Origin: Rhizobium etli 8C-3
GTDB taxonomy: Bacteria; Pseudomonadota; Alphaproteobacteria; Rhizobiales; Rhizobiaceae
Direction of reading: 5' to 3'
NCBI RefSeq assembly: GCF_001908375.1
Contig: NZ_CP017243.1
Span: 124,001 to 188,000, forward strand
DNA length: 64,000 nt
Position 1 is the first letter of the stretch. Every line of letters starts with the position of its first letter. Below are positions 1 through 9,203 of this stretch, piece by piece. The notes below the pieces were generated by a model. The model was not told where the DNA came from, did not search any database, and worked only from the letters and a program-made list of their open reading frames with translations. The position numbers were made by a program, and so were the translations under genes.

Positions 1-945
1 CTGAAGAGTAATGTCAACGCCACCATGGCAGCCCTTCGATCCGTATTAGGCGAGGTTCGCTCCGCCGTCGACACGATCAACGGCGGAGCCGGCGAGATGC
101 GCATCGCCTCAGGCGACCTTTCAAAGCGCACGGAACAGCAAGCCGCGGCCCTGGAGGAGACCTCTTCGGCGCTTGAGGAAATCACGGTGGCGGTAAAAAG
201 CTCGACAGAAAGAGCCACGGAAGCCAGCCATATGGTCGATGAGGCACGCAGAAGCACCGAGCAGTCGAGCGCGGTTGTCAAAGACGCGGTCGCCGCCATG
301 GGCCGCATCGAGCAGGCCTCGGATGAAATCGGCCAGATCATTAACGTCATTGACGAGATCGCCTTCCAGACCAATCTTTTGGCCCTTAACGCCGGCGTCG
401 AGGCGGCGCGTGCGGGTGACGCTGGAAAGGGTTTCGCCGTTGTGGCTCAGGAGGTGCGTGAACTGGCACAGCGCTCCGCCACTGCCGCCAAGGATATCAA
501 GGCGCTGATCAACCGGTCCGGCGACGAGGTCAAAACTGGGGTCAGGCTGGTAACGGCCACAGGCGATGCCCTTGGTCTAATCCGAGGCCACGTGATCAAG
601 GTGAACGAGCACGTTCATACGATCTCGACGGCGGCACGAGAGCAATCGACCGGGCTGGCGGAAGTCAGCACTGCGGTCAACCAGATGGATCAGACGACCC
701 AGCAGAATGCGGCGATGGTGGAAGAATCGACGGCGGCCACCAACCGGTTGGCGGATGAGGCTTCCAATCTGGCGCGGCTTATTGCGCGCTTCAGGCTCGA
801 CGGTTCGACTTTTGTACGGCGTGTTGCCCACCAGAACGGTAAGCCGGCCGCCTCGCCAGCGCGTGCCCTCTCCCAGAAGCTTGCCGGCGCCTTCGGCGGA
901 CGTACTACAGCCGCTGTCGCGACTAAGGAATGGGAAGAGTTTTAA
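1..945 (+). CDS. Methyl-accepting chemotaxis protein, C-terminal part (5' end outside window)
   Basis: The frame is open from the first base, so the gene starts upstream and only the cytoplasmic signalling part is seen. The protein is the long antiparallel coiled coil of a chemoreceptor, with the CheA/CheW-binding hairpin tip at about bases 350-475 ([20 protein letters not shown], then [18 protein letters not shown]). It ends in KEWEEF, a WxxF-type tail like the CheR/CheB tethering pentapeptide of some rhizobial receptors. What ligand it senses cannot be told because the periplasmic part is missing. A decayed cheW follows directly. The signalling domain closely resembles that of the receptor at 38660-40921. 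Confidence 0.93.
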   Translation: MKSNVNATMAALRSVLGEVRSAVDTINGGAGEMRIASGDLSKRTEQQAAALEETSSALEEITVAVKSSTERATEASHMVDEARRSTEQSSAVVKDAVAAMGRIEQASDEIGQIINVIDEIAFQTNLLALNAGVEAARAGDAGKGFAVVAQEVRELAQRSATAAKDIKALINRSGDEVKTGVRLVTATGDALGLIRGHVIKVNEHVHTISTAAREQSTGLAEVSTAVNQMDQTTQQNAAMVEESTAATNRLADEASNLARLIARFRLDGSTFVRRVAHQNGKPAASPARALSQKLAGAFGGRTTAAVATKEWEEF

Positions 946-951
946 TGAATC

Positions 952-1356
952 ATGTCATAATTCACCGCAGGATATTATCGGTTTCCATCTGGCAGCCAGC
1001 AGTTCTGCATGAAGACGACGTTGATCCCGGAAATCCGGGGGTTAGCAGAGGCGACGCCGCTGCCCCTAACGCATGTTCTCGGTTCAGGGATCTGCCGGTT
1101 CTGTCATTCCGGTGATAGAGCTTGCTGCCGAGATAACCAATCCCATCGGTCTAGCCACAGCGCCATTGTCGTCGTTGAGGTAGCAGATGGTATCATCGGC
1201 CCGGTCGTCGATCAGGTCTCTGGCATTCTATCGATCAACGGCGATCGGATCCAACCGGTTCGGACTTAGGCGCGACTTCGACCCAACCTTCAGCTACGGA
1301 ATCACTCCGCTTGAACAAGGGATGGAATGCTCCCTTAGTTTTGAGCAAAGGTTTGG
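952..1356 (+). pseudogene. cheW: Decayed cheW (chemotaxis coupling protein) remnant
   Basis: Pieces of a CheW domain occur in order but in changing frames: SQQFCMKTT followed by EIRGLAEATPLP (about 990-1065), then VIPVIELAAEI in another frame (about 1100-1135), then IVVVEVADGIIGPVVDQVSG and INGDRIQP (about 1165-1260), then GITPLEQGMECSLSFEQRF (about 1295-1353). CheW couples receptors to CheA, and mcp-cheW pairs are common in rhizobia, so the position just after a receptor gene fits. At least two frameshifts and a stop codon after the candidate ATG at 952 make a functional product unlikely. The assignment rests on motif order read by eye. Confidence 0.6.
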
Positions 1357-1466
1357 CACCAATCAGGACGCATCGCAGCTGCCTAGCAGACTTTTGCTTT
1401 TTCACCTTCCGCGACTGTCTTCCTTCAAGACGCGGAGTATTAACGAAATTCAACGAGAGTTCGAAG

Positions 1467-1652
1467 ATGTCCAAAGTTATCGCAATCAATTTCGGGCAAC
1501 AGGCTAAGACAGATACCCACTTAGAAAGCCACGAAGATGCACAGTCGCAGCGCCTGGAGCAAGAGCGGCTGCAAATGATCCAAATCACCAATCACCTTGA
1601 AGCACTGTACGCTCGGCTGCTGACCGTCTGTGGCGACAGACCGAAAAATTAA
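1467..1652 (+). CDS. Small protein of unknown function (61 aa)
   Basis: I do not recognise the family. The ATG at 1467 follows a GAGAG Shine-Dalgarno-like stretch (1455-1459). The protein begins MSKVIAINF and ends in a short, probably helical segment rich in Leu, Gln and Glu that includes NHLEAL. The other small reading frame at 44174-44380, also downstream of a chemoreceptor/GGDEF-EAL block, shares the K-[VL]-I-x-F start and an NQLEAL motif at an equivalent place, which suggests a small paralogous family. Upstream frame extension to 1311 lies in decayed cheW sequence and is not believed. Confidence 0.5.
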   Translation: MSKVIAINFGQQAKTDTHLESHEDAQSQRLEQERLQMIQITNHLEALYARLLTVCGDRPKN

Positions 1653-1722
1653 GGGCGCAGCGATGGTATAGCCCGGTGGAGCGCTGCGAACCACAGCGCC
1701 ATCGCGAAGGGCTATTTCCGGG

Positions 1723-2718
1723 TCAGCTTTCGGGCGGAGAGGCCATCATATGCACTGTTTTAGATGGCAGTTCGCCGTAACGTCTCTTGTACTCTGCAGC
1801 AAAACGGCCGAGGTGTGTGAAGCCCCACTTAAGCGCTATTTCCGAAACGCTGATTTTAGCGCCGTTTTGCAGCAGTTCCTGTCGAGCTGCGCACATACGC
1901 AAGTCTCGGAGGTGCATTGTGGGGCTGGTATTACGAAATTGTCGGAAGCCGTGCTGCAAAGTCCGCACGCTGACCTTGGCCGCAGCGGCGATATCGTTAA
2001 GGGAAATGGGTTGAGCCATATGCTCTTCCATAAACTCCATTGCCCGTTTCACGTGGCGAGGCGTGGGAGACGGAGACGGACGACGAAGTTCATCGGTATA
2101 GCGATGCATACAGCTTTCGATCAAAAGGTACTCTATCGCGTCGAGGAGCGAGCTATAGGCCGACGGGCATTGTCGCAGAGCCCCCCCGGCACTGAGGCCG
2201 CGATGGGCAGACAGGGCTAGTTCTCGCATGAGCGTTCCCGCGCTCGATGCAAGATCAAGGGTCGGCTGAATTTGCAGATTTCCGCTGATCGTCCGATCGA
2301 GCATGCGAGAAAGCTTGTCACGCAAGGATTGCGTATCGATCGTCAATGACAGTTGAGATCTTATGCCATCTTGTCGGGCATTCAGCGGAGCATTTGCAAC
2401 ATGCGGCGACTCTACCTGTTGCCCAGACCAATGAAAGACTGCATTCCCGGACGCCGGCAGGAAGACCGTTACGACGTCAACTGGGGAATCTATCATGACC
2501 GAGAACGCCCCTTCATGATGGGCATCCGCAACGCCAAAACCATCAAGGGAAATTCGACTGCAGCGAGAGTTAAGCGATCTACTGTCGTGTTGAGCAAGGT
2601 CAGAGGACGCCAGGGGCGATGATATCAAAGGCAAAAGACGTTCGGGATCGGAGCCCTCGATAAAGTTGTCTTTCACTAAGGTCCCTTCATCGGGCTTGCT
2701 GAACAAACTTTCGGTCAT
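1723..2718 (-). CDS. AraC family transcriptional regulator
   Basis: 331-residue protein with an N-terminal ligand/dimerisation region like that of AraC_binding_2 regulators and a C-terminal double helix-turn-helix (about residues 220-322). Landmarks are HVKRAMEFMEEHMAQPISL, VSVRTLQHGFRQFRNTSP and the second-helix signature ALKWGFTHLGRFAAEYKRRYG. It is a paralogue of the AraC regulator at 37396-38367, sharing SEIALKWGF/TQVALKWGF and the same spacing. It is transcribed away from the SDR/receptor block. The ribosome-binding site before the ATG at 2718 is poor, so the true start could lie a little inside. Its targets and effector are not evident. Confidence 0.85.
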   Translation of the reverse strand: MTESLFSKPDEGTLVKDNFIEGSDPERLLPLISSPLASSDLAQHDSRSLNSRCSRISLDGFGVADAHHEGAFSVMIDSPVDVVTVFLPASGNAVFHWSGQQVESPHVANAPLNARQDGIRSQLSLTIDTQSLRDKLSRMLDRTISGNLQIQPTLDLASSAGTLMRELALSAHRGLSAGGALRQCPSAYSSLLDAIEYLLIESCMHRYTDELRRPSPSPTPRHVKRAMEFMEEHMAQPISLNDIAAAAKVSVRTLQHGFRQFRNTSPTMHLRDLRMCAARQELLQNGAKISVSEIALKWGFTHLGRFAAEYKRRYGELPSKTVHMMASPPES

Positions 2719-3008
2719 CCAATATAAACCTATCTATGAACACCAACTCGCACATGCCGGGACTAGTTTTCCAAACCTTCAAAGCTCGAGACCGGATGGC
2801 GTGCGAGCGATTTTGATCGCGTACATGACCGATTCGGACCTTTGTGGAGGCCGGTTGAATCTCTCATTCCCTAGGCTTTCGTCATGGCGGATCATCACCA
2901 GCACCGACATCCACGTTCTCCCGCTCGAGATGGCCTCCTAGTTTTTCAGCGCTGCAGTTGGGAAGCCTCTAATGATGCGATGACTGGCTTCCACAAGCCT
3001 CGAACAGA

Positions 3009-3037
3009 TTGACAGATTGTCTGATATACGTTAATGC
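3009..3037 (+). promoter_or_regulatory. Promoter with cluster operator, orphan copy
   Basis: TTGACA (3009-3014), a 17-base spacer and TAATGC (3032-3037). The spacer carries the shared half-palindrome CAGATTGTCTG (3013-3023). The next downstream gene is almost 900 bases away, but a strong hairpin lies about 100 bases downstream. Confidence 0.6.
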
Positions 3038-3138
3038 TATTCCTGATCAAAGGCAAGGCAGCATCAGGGAAATCTGCCACGGTTCTAGTGGAGTTCCCGC
3101 ACGGCAAATCAATCTAAAGATGCCTCCCAAGGCGAGGG

Positions 3139-3170
3139 GTGACGGGCTGCTTTCGATCGCAGCCCGTCAC
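3139..3170 (+). terminator. Perfect 12-bp inverted repeat, terminator-like hairpin
   Basis: GTGACGGGCTGC (3139-3150), loop TTTCGATC, GCAGCCCGTCAC (3159-3170). No T run follows, so it is either a non-canonical terminator or a structured RNA element made from the promoter at 3009. Confidence 0.5.
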
Positions 3171-3759
3171 GGGAAGGGTGGGAGTGCTATGAGTGGGAGA
3201 GAACCTACGCCAACCGACCTTGGAGGCCGTTGAGTCGACACGGAGAAAAATGATTGTGCTGTAGGATGGCCCCACGATTTCGCCACACGCTGGTCCTCTT
3301 ATCCTGCGCATCAGCATACTTCGGTTATGACGTATAAGAGAGGCACGCTCCAGGCTCAACACTCGGAGACGCAAAGACGTCGACGAGTTCTTTTGGCCTA
3401 CTAAGCGAGGCGGTCGCGGCAAATATCAATGCGTAAGCCGCGCCTCGTCGCATTGAGTTGACTTTGCGCTCTTCTTAGCGGGTACGGACTCCGGGCGTCT
3501 GATTGGGCAAAAGAAGAGCTTAAGGACGAAACCTGATGATGGTCAAACAGCTTGTGCTGCCATAGGCGTGCTGTTGTCTGTGCCGCGCGAACGCGAAAAG
3601 CGCGATCAAATCGGAACGTGGCGGCGAGAGAAGACTAACAGGAAAGACCACATCAAACTCAACCGGGTGTCGGAATACCGATGCTTACGGCATTGCGTGC
3701 ATGAGGCCTCAAAATGACGCCGGTCTCGACCTGTGTCCGCCGAAAATCGCAAAAAGGAA

Positions 3760-3788
3760 TTGACAGATTGTCGGACAAAAATTTTACT
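3760..3788 (+). promoter_or_regulatory. Promoter with cluster operator upstream of the SDR-like gene
   Basis: TTGACA (3760-3765), 17-base spacer, TTTACT (3783-3788). The spacer contains CAGATTGTCGGACAA, which includes the perfect dyad TTGTCGGACAA (3768-3778). This matches the TNGTNNNACNA pattern known for FadR-type GntR operators. Confidence 0.7.
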
Positions 3789-3913
3789 ATATCGCCCGCG
3801 CATTGCTTGTTCGCGGGAGACGCAGCGACGGACCGGGAGTTATAAGTGCTAAACTTGGCCAAAAATGCACAAATTGTCGACCTTCTTAATCTGCCGGAAG
3901 CGGCGACCGGCGC

Positions 3914-4663
3914 GTGATACAAGCGTCTCTGACTCACAAGGCGTGTCATACTCCATCGACCGAGGTACTGGTTGAACGTGACAGTGACGCCAACATTTCT
4001 CCTGGGGAAAAAGTCTGTGTCTTGATAGGCGCGTCAAATCCTGTTGGTCTTTGTTTGGCGCGCTCATTTATAGAAAAAGGCTATCGGGTCGCCGTAGGCG
4101 ACGCCAATCCCGCCGACTTCGCCTCCCTGGCTGAAGGCCAGGGAAACAATTTTTTACCGGTCAAAGTCAACCCGAACAGAGACGTTTACGTCAACTCAAT
4201 GGCTGACCAGGTGTATTTGCGCTGGAGACGGGTCGACGTTCTGGTGAACATAGTTTTCCGCAGAAATGAAACAACCCAAACTGTAACGGGATCGCTATCC
4301 AGCGCGAATCTGGGGCTTGATGCCGTATCCAATCTAATCAGAGTTACAGGTGCCTTTAGCTCTCGACTTCAGGGCGCGGAGCTTGCCGTAGTGGACGTCG
4401 CATGGTTCGAAGAGACGACCTCGCTGGAAGCAGAAGCCGTCCTTCAAGCGGCGTTGCGCACTACTACCTCCGCAATTGCTAGGCAATATTTCGGTTCCGG
4501 GCTGAGGATAAATGCTGTACACGCCAGCGATGTGAACTCTACGTCTTCAAGCGAAAATGACGTGCTTCGAACAGTGATCCACGCCGTGCAATTCCTGGCG
4601 AATTCGGAACTGTCCGGAAAGCTGACAGGGAACGTGCTGGAGATCGATCCTCGGTGCAGATAG
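3914..4663 (+). CDS. SDR-fold protein lacking the catalytic Tyr/Lys (degenerate short-chain dehydrogenase)
   Basis: 249 residues from a GTG start. The Rossmann fold is recognisable: a nucleotide-binding stretch GASNPVGLCLARSFIEKGYR near residue 38, RWRRVDVLVNI where SDRs have the NNAG strand, GLRINAVHASDV and a final GNVLEIDPR strand. Aligned by hand from the RxNAV motif, the positions of the catalytic Tyr and Lys (YxxxK) carry Glu and Gln, and the NNAG motif is lost, so normal oxidoreductase activity is doubtful. It could be a binding or regulatory protein or a decaying gene. It sits behind its own copy of the cluster operator. The start is weakly supported. Confidence 0.65.
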   Translation: MIQASLTHKACHTPSTEVLVERDSDANISPGEKVCVLIGASNPVGLCLARSFIEKGYRVAVGDANPADFASLAEGQGNNFLPVKVNPNRDVYVNSMADQVYLRWRRVDVLVNIVFRRNETTQTVTGSLSSANLGLDAVSNLIRVTGAFSSRLQGAELAVVDVAWFEETTSLEAEAVLQAALRTTTSAIARQYFGSGLRINAVHASDVNSTSSSENDVLRTVIHAVQFLANSELSGKLTGNVLEIDPRCR

Positions 4664-4874
4664 ATCCACTCCCACGTTCTGATCCGGCAAATCTGCAGGT
4701 ATTAACCTTCCGTTAAGTTTCTCGAAAGACGCAATGGGCAAGAGGTCAAATCCTAACAACACGTAAAAAAGTTTCGATTGTTTTAGTGAAACTCTTATCC
4801 ATGTTCGTTCAGGCTCAAACATTACTATTCCAAAAGCGAGGCCCCAGCACCGTTTGAGCCCTTTGGAGGTAAGT

Positions 4875-7388
4875 ATGTTCGTCGATCGCCTGTTGTCCAC
4901 CTTTACCATAAGAGCAAAGGTGTTATTGGTACTTGTACCCTTGATCCTGATATTGGCGGCAGTTGGTGGGGTCGGCTTAAAAGCAACTGGCTTGCTTCAG
5001 TCTCGTCTTCGGCTTTCAAATGAGGTTCTTCAGACCTTGAGCGGGTTTCGAAGTGTCGCGGAAAGTATGAACCGCTTTTTGGCGCAAAGCTCAACGGAGT
5101 ACCGAGATGAGGCGCTGACAAGTTTAAACGGGCAGAGCGCAACCATGCAGTCGCTCCAGGAAGCGGCGGCAGGTAGCGGGAGCGAAACTGGTGCGCTCGA
5201 AAACAGTGTATCGGCAATGTCCGTTATCTCGGGCAGCATCGGCCGCATGTGGTCTTTGCATAATGACGAGGAATCCGTTCGCAGCGACATTGTTTCCAAC
5301 TTGTCGAAGATCAAGGAGGTCGGAGGCGCCCTTAAATTGGCTGCGGTTGATGTGCGCTCACAAGTACGCAATCAGGAGAACTCCGGGAAAACCATGCTCC
5401 GGGAGGCTACCCGCTCACTCGATACGGCATCAGTTATGCAACACATGGCGGAAGACTTGGTGAGCTTGCCGGACGGAGCGAAGCAGCCTCCGACTGTCGC
5501 CCAGCAAGGGCTTGTGATCAAAAAGTCGCTAAAAACAGTTAAGCGGGTAGTCTCGACTGCTGACGAGCAGGCCGTTACTAAAATTGAGAGGACTATCGCC
5601 AAGCTAATCGCCAACCCCGAATTTGTCGACCCTTCCACACGGCTTGCCGGCTCTGACCTACAGAGCTTTGCGACGAACCTGCGAGTGGATGCGATCCAGC
5701 ACATGATTGAAGGAACAAATGCGATCCGGGCGTTGGATAAAGCGTTGACGGATTCCGAAATGCTTGTTGCGACGGCGACAACGATCGGCCAGGACGCCGA
5801 TTCGATCGAAATCGAAATCAATAACCTGTTCCGTACAGCCAACGCAGAGAATCAGCAGCGCCTCGTTGAGCAACTTACAAAATTGGCGCGTGACACCGTG
5901 GCAGTTGGAGGCGTTGCCAGCTCGATATCTGGCTTCGATAAAATGCAGGAAGATCTATTCGCCCAGGTGGATTCTATCCAAGAGAACACAGAGAAGCTGG
6001 TCAAGATAGCGGAAGCCCGCCAAGCGCAATATTCTGAGGCGGACAAAACCGGCCAGGAGATCTGGAAAAACCTCGTAACCTTTGCAGCAACTCAGGAAAA
6101 CGATGCTCGCAATGAAAGCAATCTTGCCCGCTTGCTGTCAACTATCGCCACAGTGTCCGGCGTCTTGGTAGCCTTGGCGGCTGGCGCCGGCCTGATGGCG
6201 ACACTTCGCGCCCCGATCGAACGGATCGCGAAGCGCATGCAAGAGCTGGCAAAGGGCGATCTTCGATCGCAGATTGTCGGACGTGACCGGAGAGACGAAA
6301 TAGGTGAAATGGCTCGCGCACTCGAGGTTTTCCGTGAAAATGCTGTCTCGAAGATGGACATCGAGACACGAACGGAAGCCGATAGGAAAACCGTTGAACA
6401 GGAGCGGATGGATCGTGAACGCGAACGCGCTCAGATGGAGGAGGAGGTCGCAACTGCCGTCACCATTCTAGGAGAGGCGTTATCTCGATTGGCGCGTGGC
6501 GACATCTCTCAAGAAATTGACCGCCAATTCCATCCCAATCTTGAGCCGCTGAGGCGCGATTTCAATCACTCGCTTTCGATCCTGAGAGAGACAGTGTCTC
6601 ATATCGACGAGAATACCAATCAAATTCAATGGGGAACCAGCGAGCTTTTCAAAGCCTCAGATGATCTGTCGCGGCGAACTGAATTGCAAGCCGCCTCACT
6701 GGAGGAGGCTGCGGCCGCCGTCGAACAGGTGACGGTCACGGTCAGAAAATCATCCGAGAATGCCTATGAAACCCAGGCTTTCGTGTCCGTTGTTAAAGAA
6801 CACGCCGAGGGTGCGGCAACCATTGTGACCGATGCGATCAACGCAATGGGCAGAATAGAAGACGCGTCCCACAAGATCGGCCAAATCATTGGTTTGATCG
6901 ATACGATTGCGTTCCAGACAAATCTTTTGGCACTAAATGCTGGTGTCGAGGCGGCTCGTGCTGGAGATGCCGGAAAGGGTTTTGCAGTCGTAGCCCAGGA
7001 AGTGCGCGAACTTGCCCAGAAATCATCAGCTGCAGCCCGCGAGATTCGCCACCTGATTTCGGAATCCTCTTCGGAGGTGGCGATCGGCTCAGATTACGTG
7101 GGGAAAGCAGGTGAGGCGTTACACAACATAACGGCGTCGATCTTGAAGATTTCCGATCGGATTGATCAAATCGTCAATTCGAGCCGCGAGCAAGCGGCGT
7201 CCCTCGCCGAGATCAACAATAACGTCAATGTACTTGACCAGGGAACACAACAAAACGCTGCCATGGCCGAGCAGACAAATGCCGCGGCAAAGACTCTCTC
7301 GGATCAGACTAACGAACTCAGCGAGCGGCTCGCTTCATTCAAATTGACCGAAGATAAGTCGACGCGTCGGGTTAGGTTAGTGGCGTAA
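4875..7388 (+). CDS. Methyl-accepting chemotaxis protein with large helical periplasmic domain
   Basis: 837 residues from the ATG at 4875, chosen because GGAGGT (4865-4870) lies just upstream. Transmembrane helix 1 is about residues 16-37 and helix 2 about 421-443. Between them is a helical sensor domain of nearly 380 residues, the size of the helical bimodular (HBM) type. A HAMP domain follows (about 445-495, GDLRSQIVGRDRRDEIGEMA), then a second HAMP-like linker and the signalling hairpin with its tip at about 676-715 ([20 protein letters not shown]). Unlike the other two receptors here it lacks a C-terminal WxxF tail, ending in RVRLVA. The neighbouring binding protein at 7573 could present the ligand, but that is inference. 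Confidence 0.92.
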   Translation: MFVDRLLSTFTIRAKVLLVLVPLILILAAVGGVGLKATGLLQSRLRLSNEVLQTLSGFRSVAESMNRFLAQSSTEYRDEALTSLNGQSATMQSLQEAAAGSGSETGALENSVSAMSVISGSIGRMWSLHNDEESVRSDIVSNLSKIKEVGGALKLAAVDVRSQVRNQENSGKTMLREATRSLDTASVMQHMAEDLVSLPDGAKQPPTVAQQGLVIKKSLKTVKRVVSTADEQAVTKIERTIAKLIANPEFVDPSTRLAGSDLQSFATNLRVDAIQHMIEGTNAIRALDKALTDSEMLVATATTIGQDADSIEIEINNLFRTANAENQQRLVEQLTKLARDTVAVGGVASSISGFDKMQEDLFAQVDSIQENTEKLVKIAEARQAQYSEADKTGQEIWKNLVTFAATQENDARNESNLARLLSTIATVSGVLVALAAGAGLMATLRAPIERIAKRMQELAKGDLRSQIVGRDRRDEIGEMARALEVFRENAVSKMDIETRTEADRKTVEQERMDRERERAQMEEEVATAVTILGEALSRLARGDISQEIDRQFHPNLEPLRRDFNHSLSILRETVSHIDENTNQIQWGTSELFKASDDLSRRTELQAASLEEAAAAVEQVTVTVRKSSENAYETQAFVSVVKEHAEGAATIVTDAINAMGRIEDASHKIGQIIGLIDTIAFQTNLLALNAGVEAARAGDAGKGFAVVAQEVRELAQKSSAAAREIRHLISESSSEVAIGSDYVGKAGEALHNITASILKISDRIDQIVNSSREQAASLAEINNNVNVLDQGTQQNAAMAEQTNAAAKTLSDQTNELSERLASFKLTEDKSTRRVRLVA

Positions 7389-7572
7389 GCTACGCATCGA
7401 ACGAGACTGCCACGCGTCGGATGGCCACTGTGATAGCGGCGTTCTACTGAAGGGAAATCCGCTTACGGAAGCGAAATCCGGCCTTAGGCTCTTGGTCTCC
7501 CTTTCGCCGCCCGTCTGACTGTAAAAAACCCACCTAGAGCCGATCAACCTTCAAGAGATCAACTGCTTTGCA

Positions 7573-8772
7573 ATGCTCAGAGACACGAGAGGTATCAAAT
7601 CCGTGCGCATACGTGAAATTACAAGAGCCATTATTCTAATCACCGGCTTGGTGATCCCTTCTGTAGCGGCCGCCGGTGGCCTTACGGAATTGCCGCGGGA
7701 GGAACGAAAAACCTACGAGTTGCTCGATCCAAAGTTGCCTACAGGTGAATCTGTCTTCCGCACGTTTAAGGCACAGCGAGCACCGCCGTGGAAAATTGGG
7801 TACGCATCGACATATGCTGACAATTCTTGGCGTGCGAGTATTCTTGATGAGTTCACAAACAAGATTGTTCCAGCTTTCAAGAAAGCGGGGCTGGTCTCCG
7901 AGTTCATCGTCACCCAGTCAAATCTTGAAGACGCTGTCCAGATCAGGCAGATGCGGCAGATGGTAGACGACGGCGTTGATGCAATTATTATCTGCTGTTC
8001 GAACCTCACGGCGCTTAATCCTACGATAGAGTATGCGTATTCAAAAGGAGTGCCTGTGTTCTCGTACTCTGGTTACGTAACATCGCCGTTCGCCGTCAAC
8101 GCAACTGAGAACAACATGCAAGGCGGGTTTGAGGCGGCGAAGTGGCTCGCTGAAGAAATCGAAGGAAGTGGCAATGTGCTTCTCGTTTCGGGGATCTCCG
8201 GCTTTGCCTCCTCGGACAGCTTTGACGTCGGCGCAAAGAAGGCTCTGGAGTATTATCCCGAGATAAAGATCGTAGGTCATGTCGACGGGAAGTGGACAGA
8301 CAAGGTCGCGCAGGCCGAGGTGCAAAAATTCCTTGCAGCGAATCCCGGTCGAATTGATGGTATTATCGTTCAGTCGGGAGCTGAGAATGGTGTTATCAAC
8401 GCGGTGCGCCAGTCCGGGCGCGACATGATCCCAATCGTTCTAGGGGGCGAAGCTTCGGCAGCCTGTTACTGGCGACGGAACCCCGACTTCGTAAGCAAGA
8501 GTTTTCATTTCTGGCCGCCGCGCTCTGAGGCGGGTTTCGTATGGGACGTAATGATGCGAACTCTTGAGGGACAGGGCCCCAAAATTCAGACAATCCTGCG
8601 GCCAGCAATTCCCAGTACCATAGAGGATGTAATGGCGGTTTTGCCAGCTGATTGCGATCCTAACTCTGAGGATTGGATCGAGCCGAAGAATACAGCTTGG
8701 TGGTCTGCCAGCGCTGCTGCTAAATATTTCGATAACCCAGCGGATCCGCTCTCCTGGAAGCCGGCCGATTGA
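7573..8772 (+). CDS. Periplasmic sugar-type ABC substrate-binding protein (TorT-like), copy 1
   Basis: 399 residues with an N-terminal signal peptide (IILITGLVIPSVAAAG) and the type I periplasmic-binding fold (Peripla_BP_4). Landmarks are PPWKIGYASTYADNSWRAS, the strand VDDGVDAIIICCSNLTALNP, GVPVFSYSGYV and WPPRSEAGFVWDVMMRTLEG. It is closely similar along its length to the protein at 22016-23185. No permease or ATPase gene adjoins it. It may feed the importer at 30803-34290 or act as a co-sensor for the receptor upstream, as TorT does for TorS. A GTG at 7603 with AGAGG upstream is an equally good start. Confidence 0.85.
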   Translation: MLRDTRGIKSVRIREITRAIILITGLVIPSVAAAGGLTELPREERKTYELLDPKLPTGESVFRTFKAQRAPPWKIGYASTYADNSWRASILDEFTNKIVPAFKKAGLVSEFIVTQSNLEDAVQIRQMRQMVDDGVDAIIICCSNLTALNPTIEYAYSKGVPVFSYSGYVTSPFAVNATENNMQGGFEAAKWLAEEIEGSGNVLLVSGISGFASSDSFDVGAKKALEYYPEIKIVGHVDGKWTDKVAQAEVQKFLAANPGRIDGIIVQSGAENGVINAVRQSGRDMIPIVLGGEASAACYWRRNPDFVSKSFHFWPPRSEAGFVWDVMMRTLEGQGPKIQTILRPAIPSTIEDVMAVLPADCDPNSEDWIEPKNTAWWSASAAAKYFDNPADPLSWKPAD

Positions 8773-9203
8773 AGATCGCATGCGGGGTCTGTGTGGAATG
8801 CGGTGCCTTCATGATCGGCTCTCGTGCAAGGTAGGCTGCGCTAAGGAATGACAGTTCAAATTGGGAAATGCCCGGGTCGCCTCAGGAGACATGAGACAAG
8901 CGATCCGGTTCCAACGAACATATTTGCTCCGCGGTAGCATTCTTCCTCCGGCCCTCCTCTCGCCAAACGGGACAACATACTCATTGCGCCTTTCGATCTA
9001 CGTGCTGCCGCGAAGGTTGTTGCTTCGAATGTGAAAGCAAAGTTCATTTCCGACCGCACTATCCGGCTCAGGCCGACGCGCGGTTCGACGCCTTACTGAC
9101 ATATCTGCATCAATTTGTTGCTCGAATGATTTGGGTGGCGTTCCCGGAATTCCTGATCGGATGGATGATGCATCTGTCTTGGCCCTCGGTAAGGAGCTTC
9201 ACG
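8773..9203 (+). other. Intergenic region, possible gene debris
   Basis: No convincing gene. A stretch near 8960-9105 reads as a plausible but unidentified peptide (containing ILIAPFDLRAAAKVVASN) that runs into a stop and has no start signal, so it may be a remnant. Confidence 0.4.

Larger units (their letters stand above)
2719..3913 (+). other. 1.2-kb intergenic region without a convincing gene
   Basis: No open frame here has a protein-like composition together with a ribosome-binding site. The region contains two copies of the cluster operator/promoter (3009-3037 and 3760-3788) and a perfect 12-bp hairpin (3139-3170). The first promoter has no obvious gene behind it, so a gene may have been lost or a short RNA may be made. 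Confidence 0.6.

Noticed and set aside
8856..9059. 67-codon minus-strand frame
   Set aside because: No ribosome-binding site, no similarity I recognise, and in an apparently non-coding gap.
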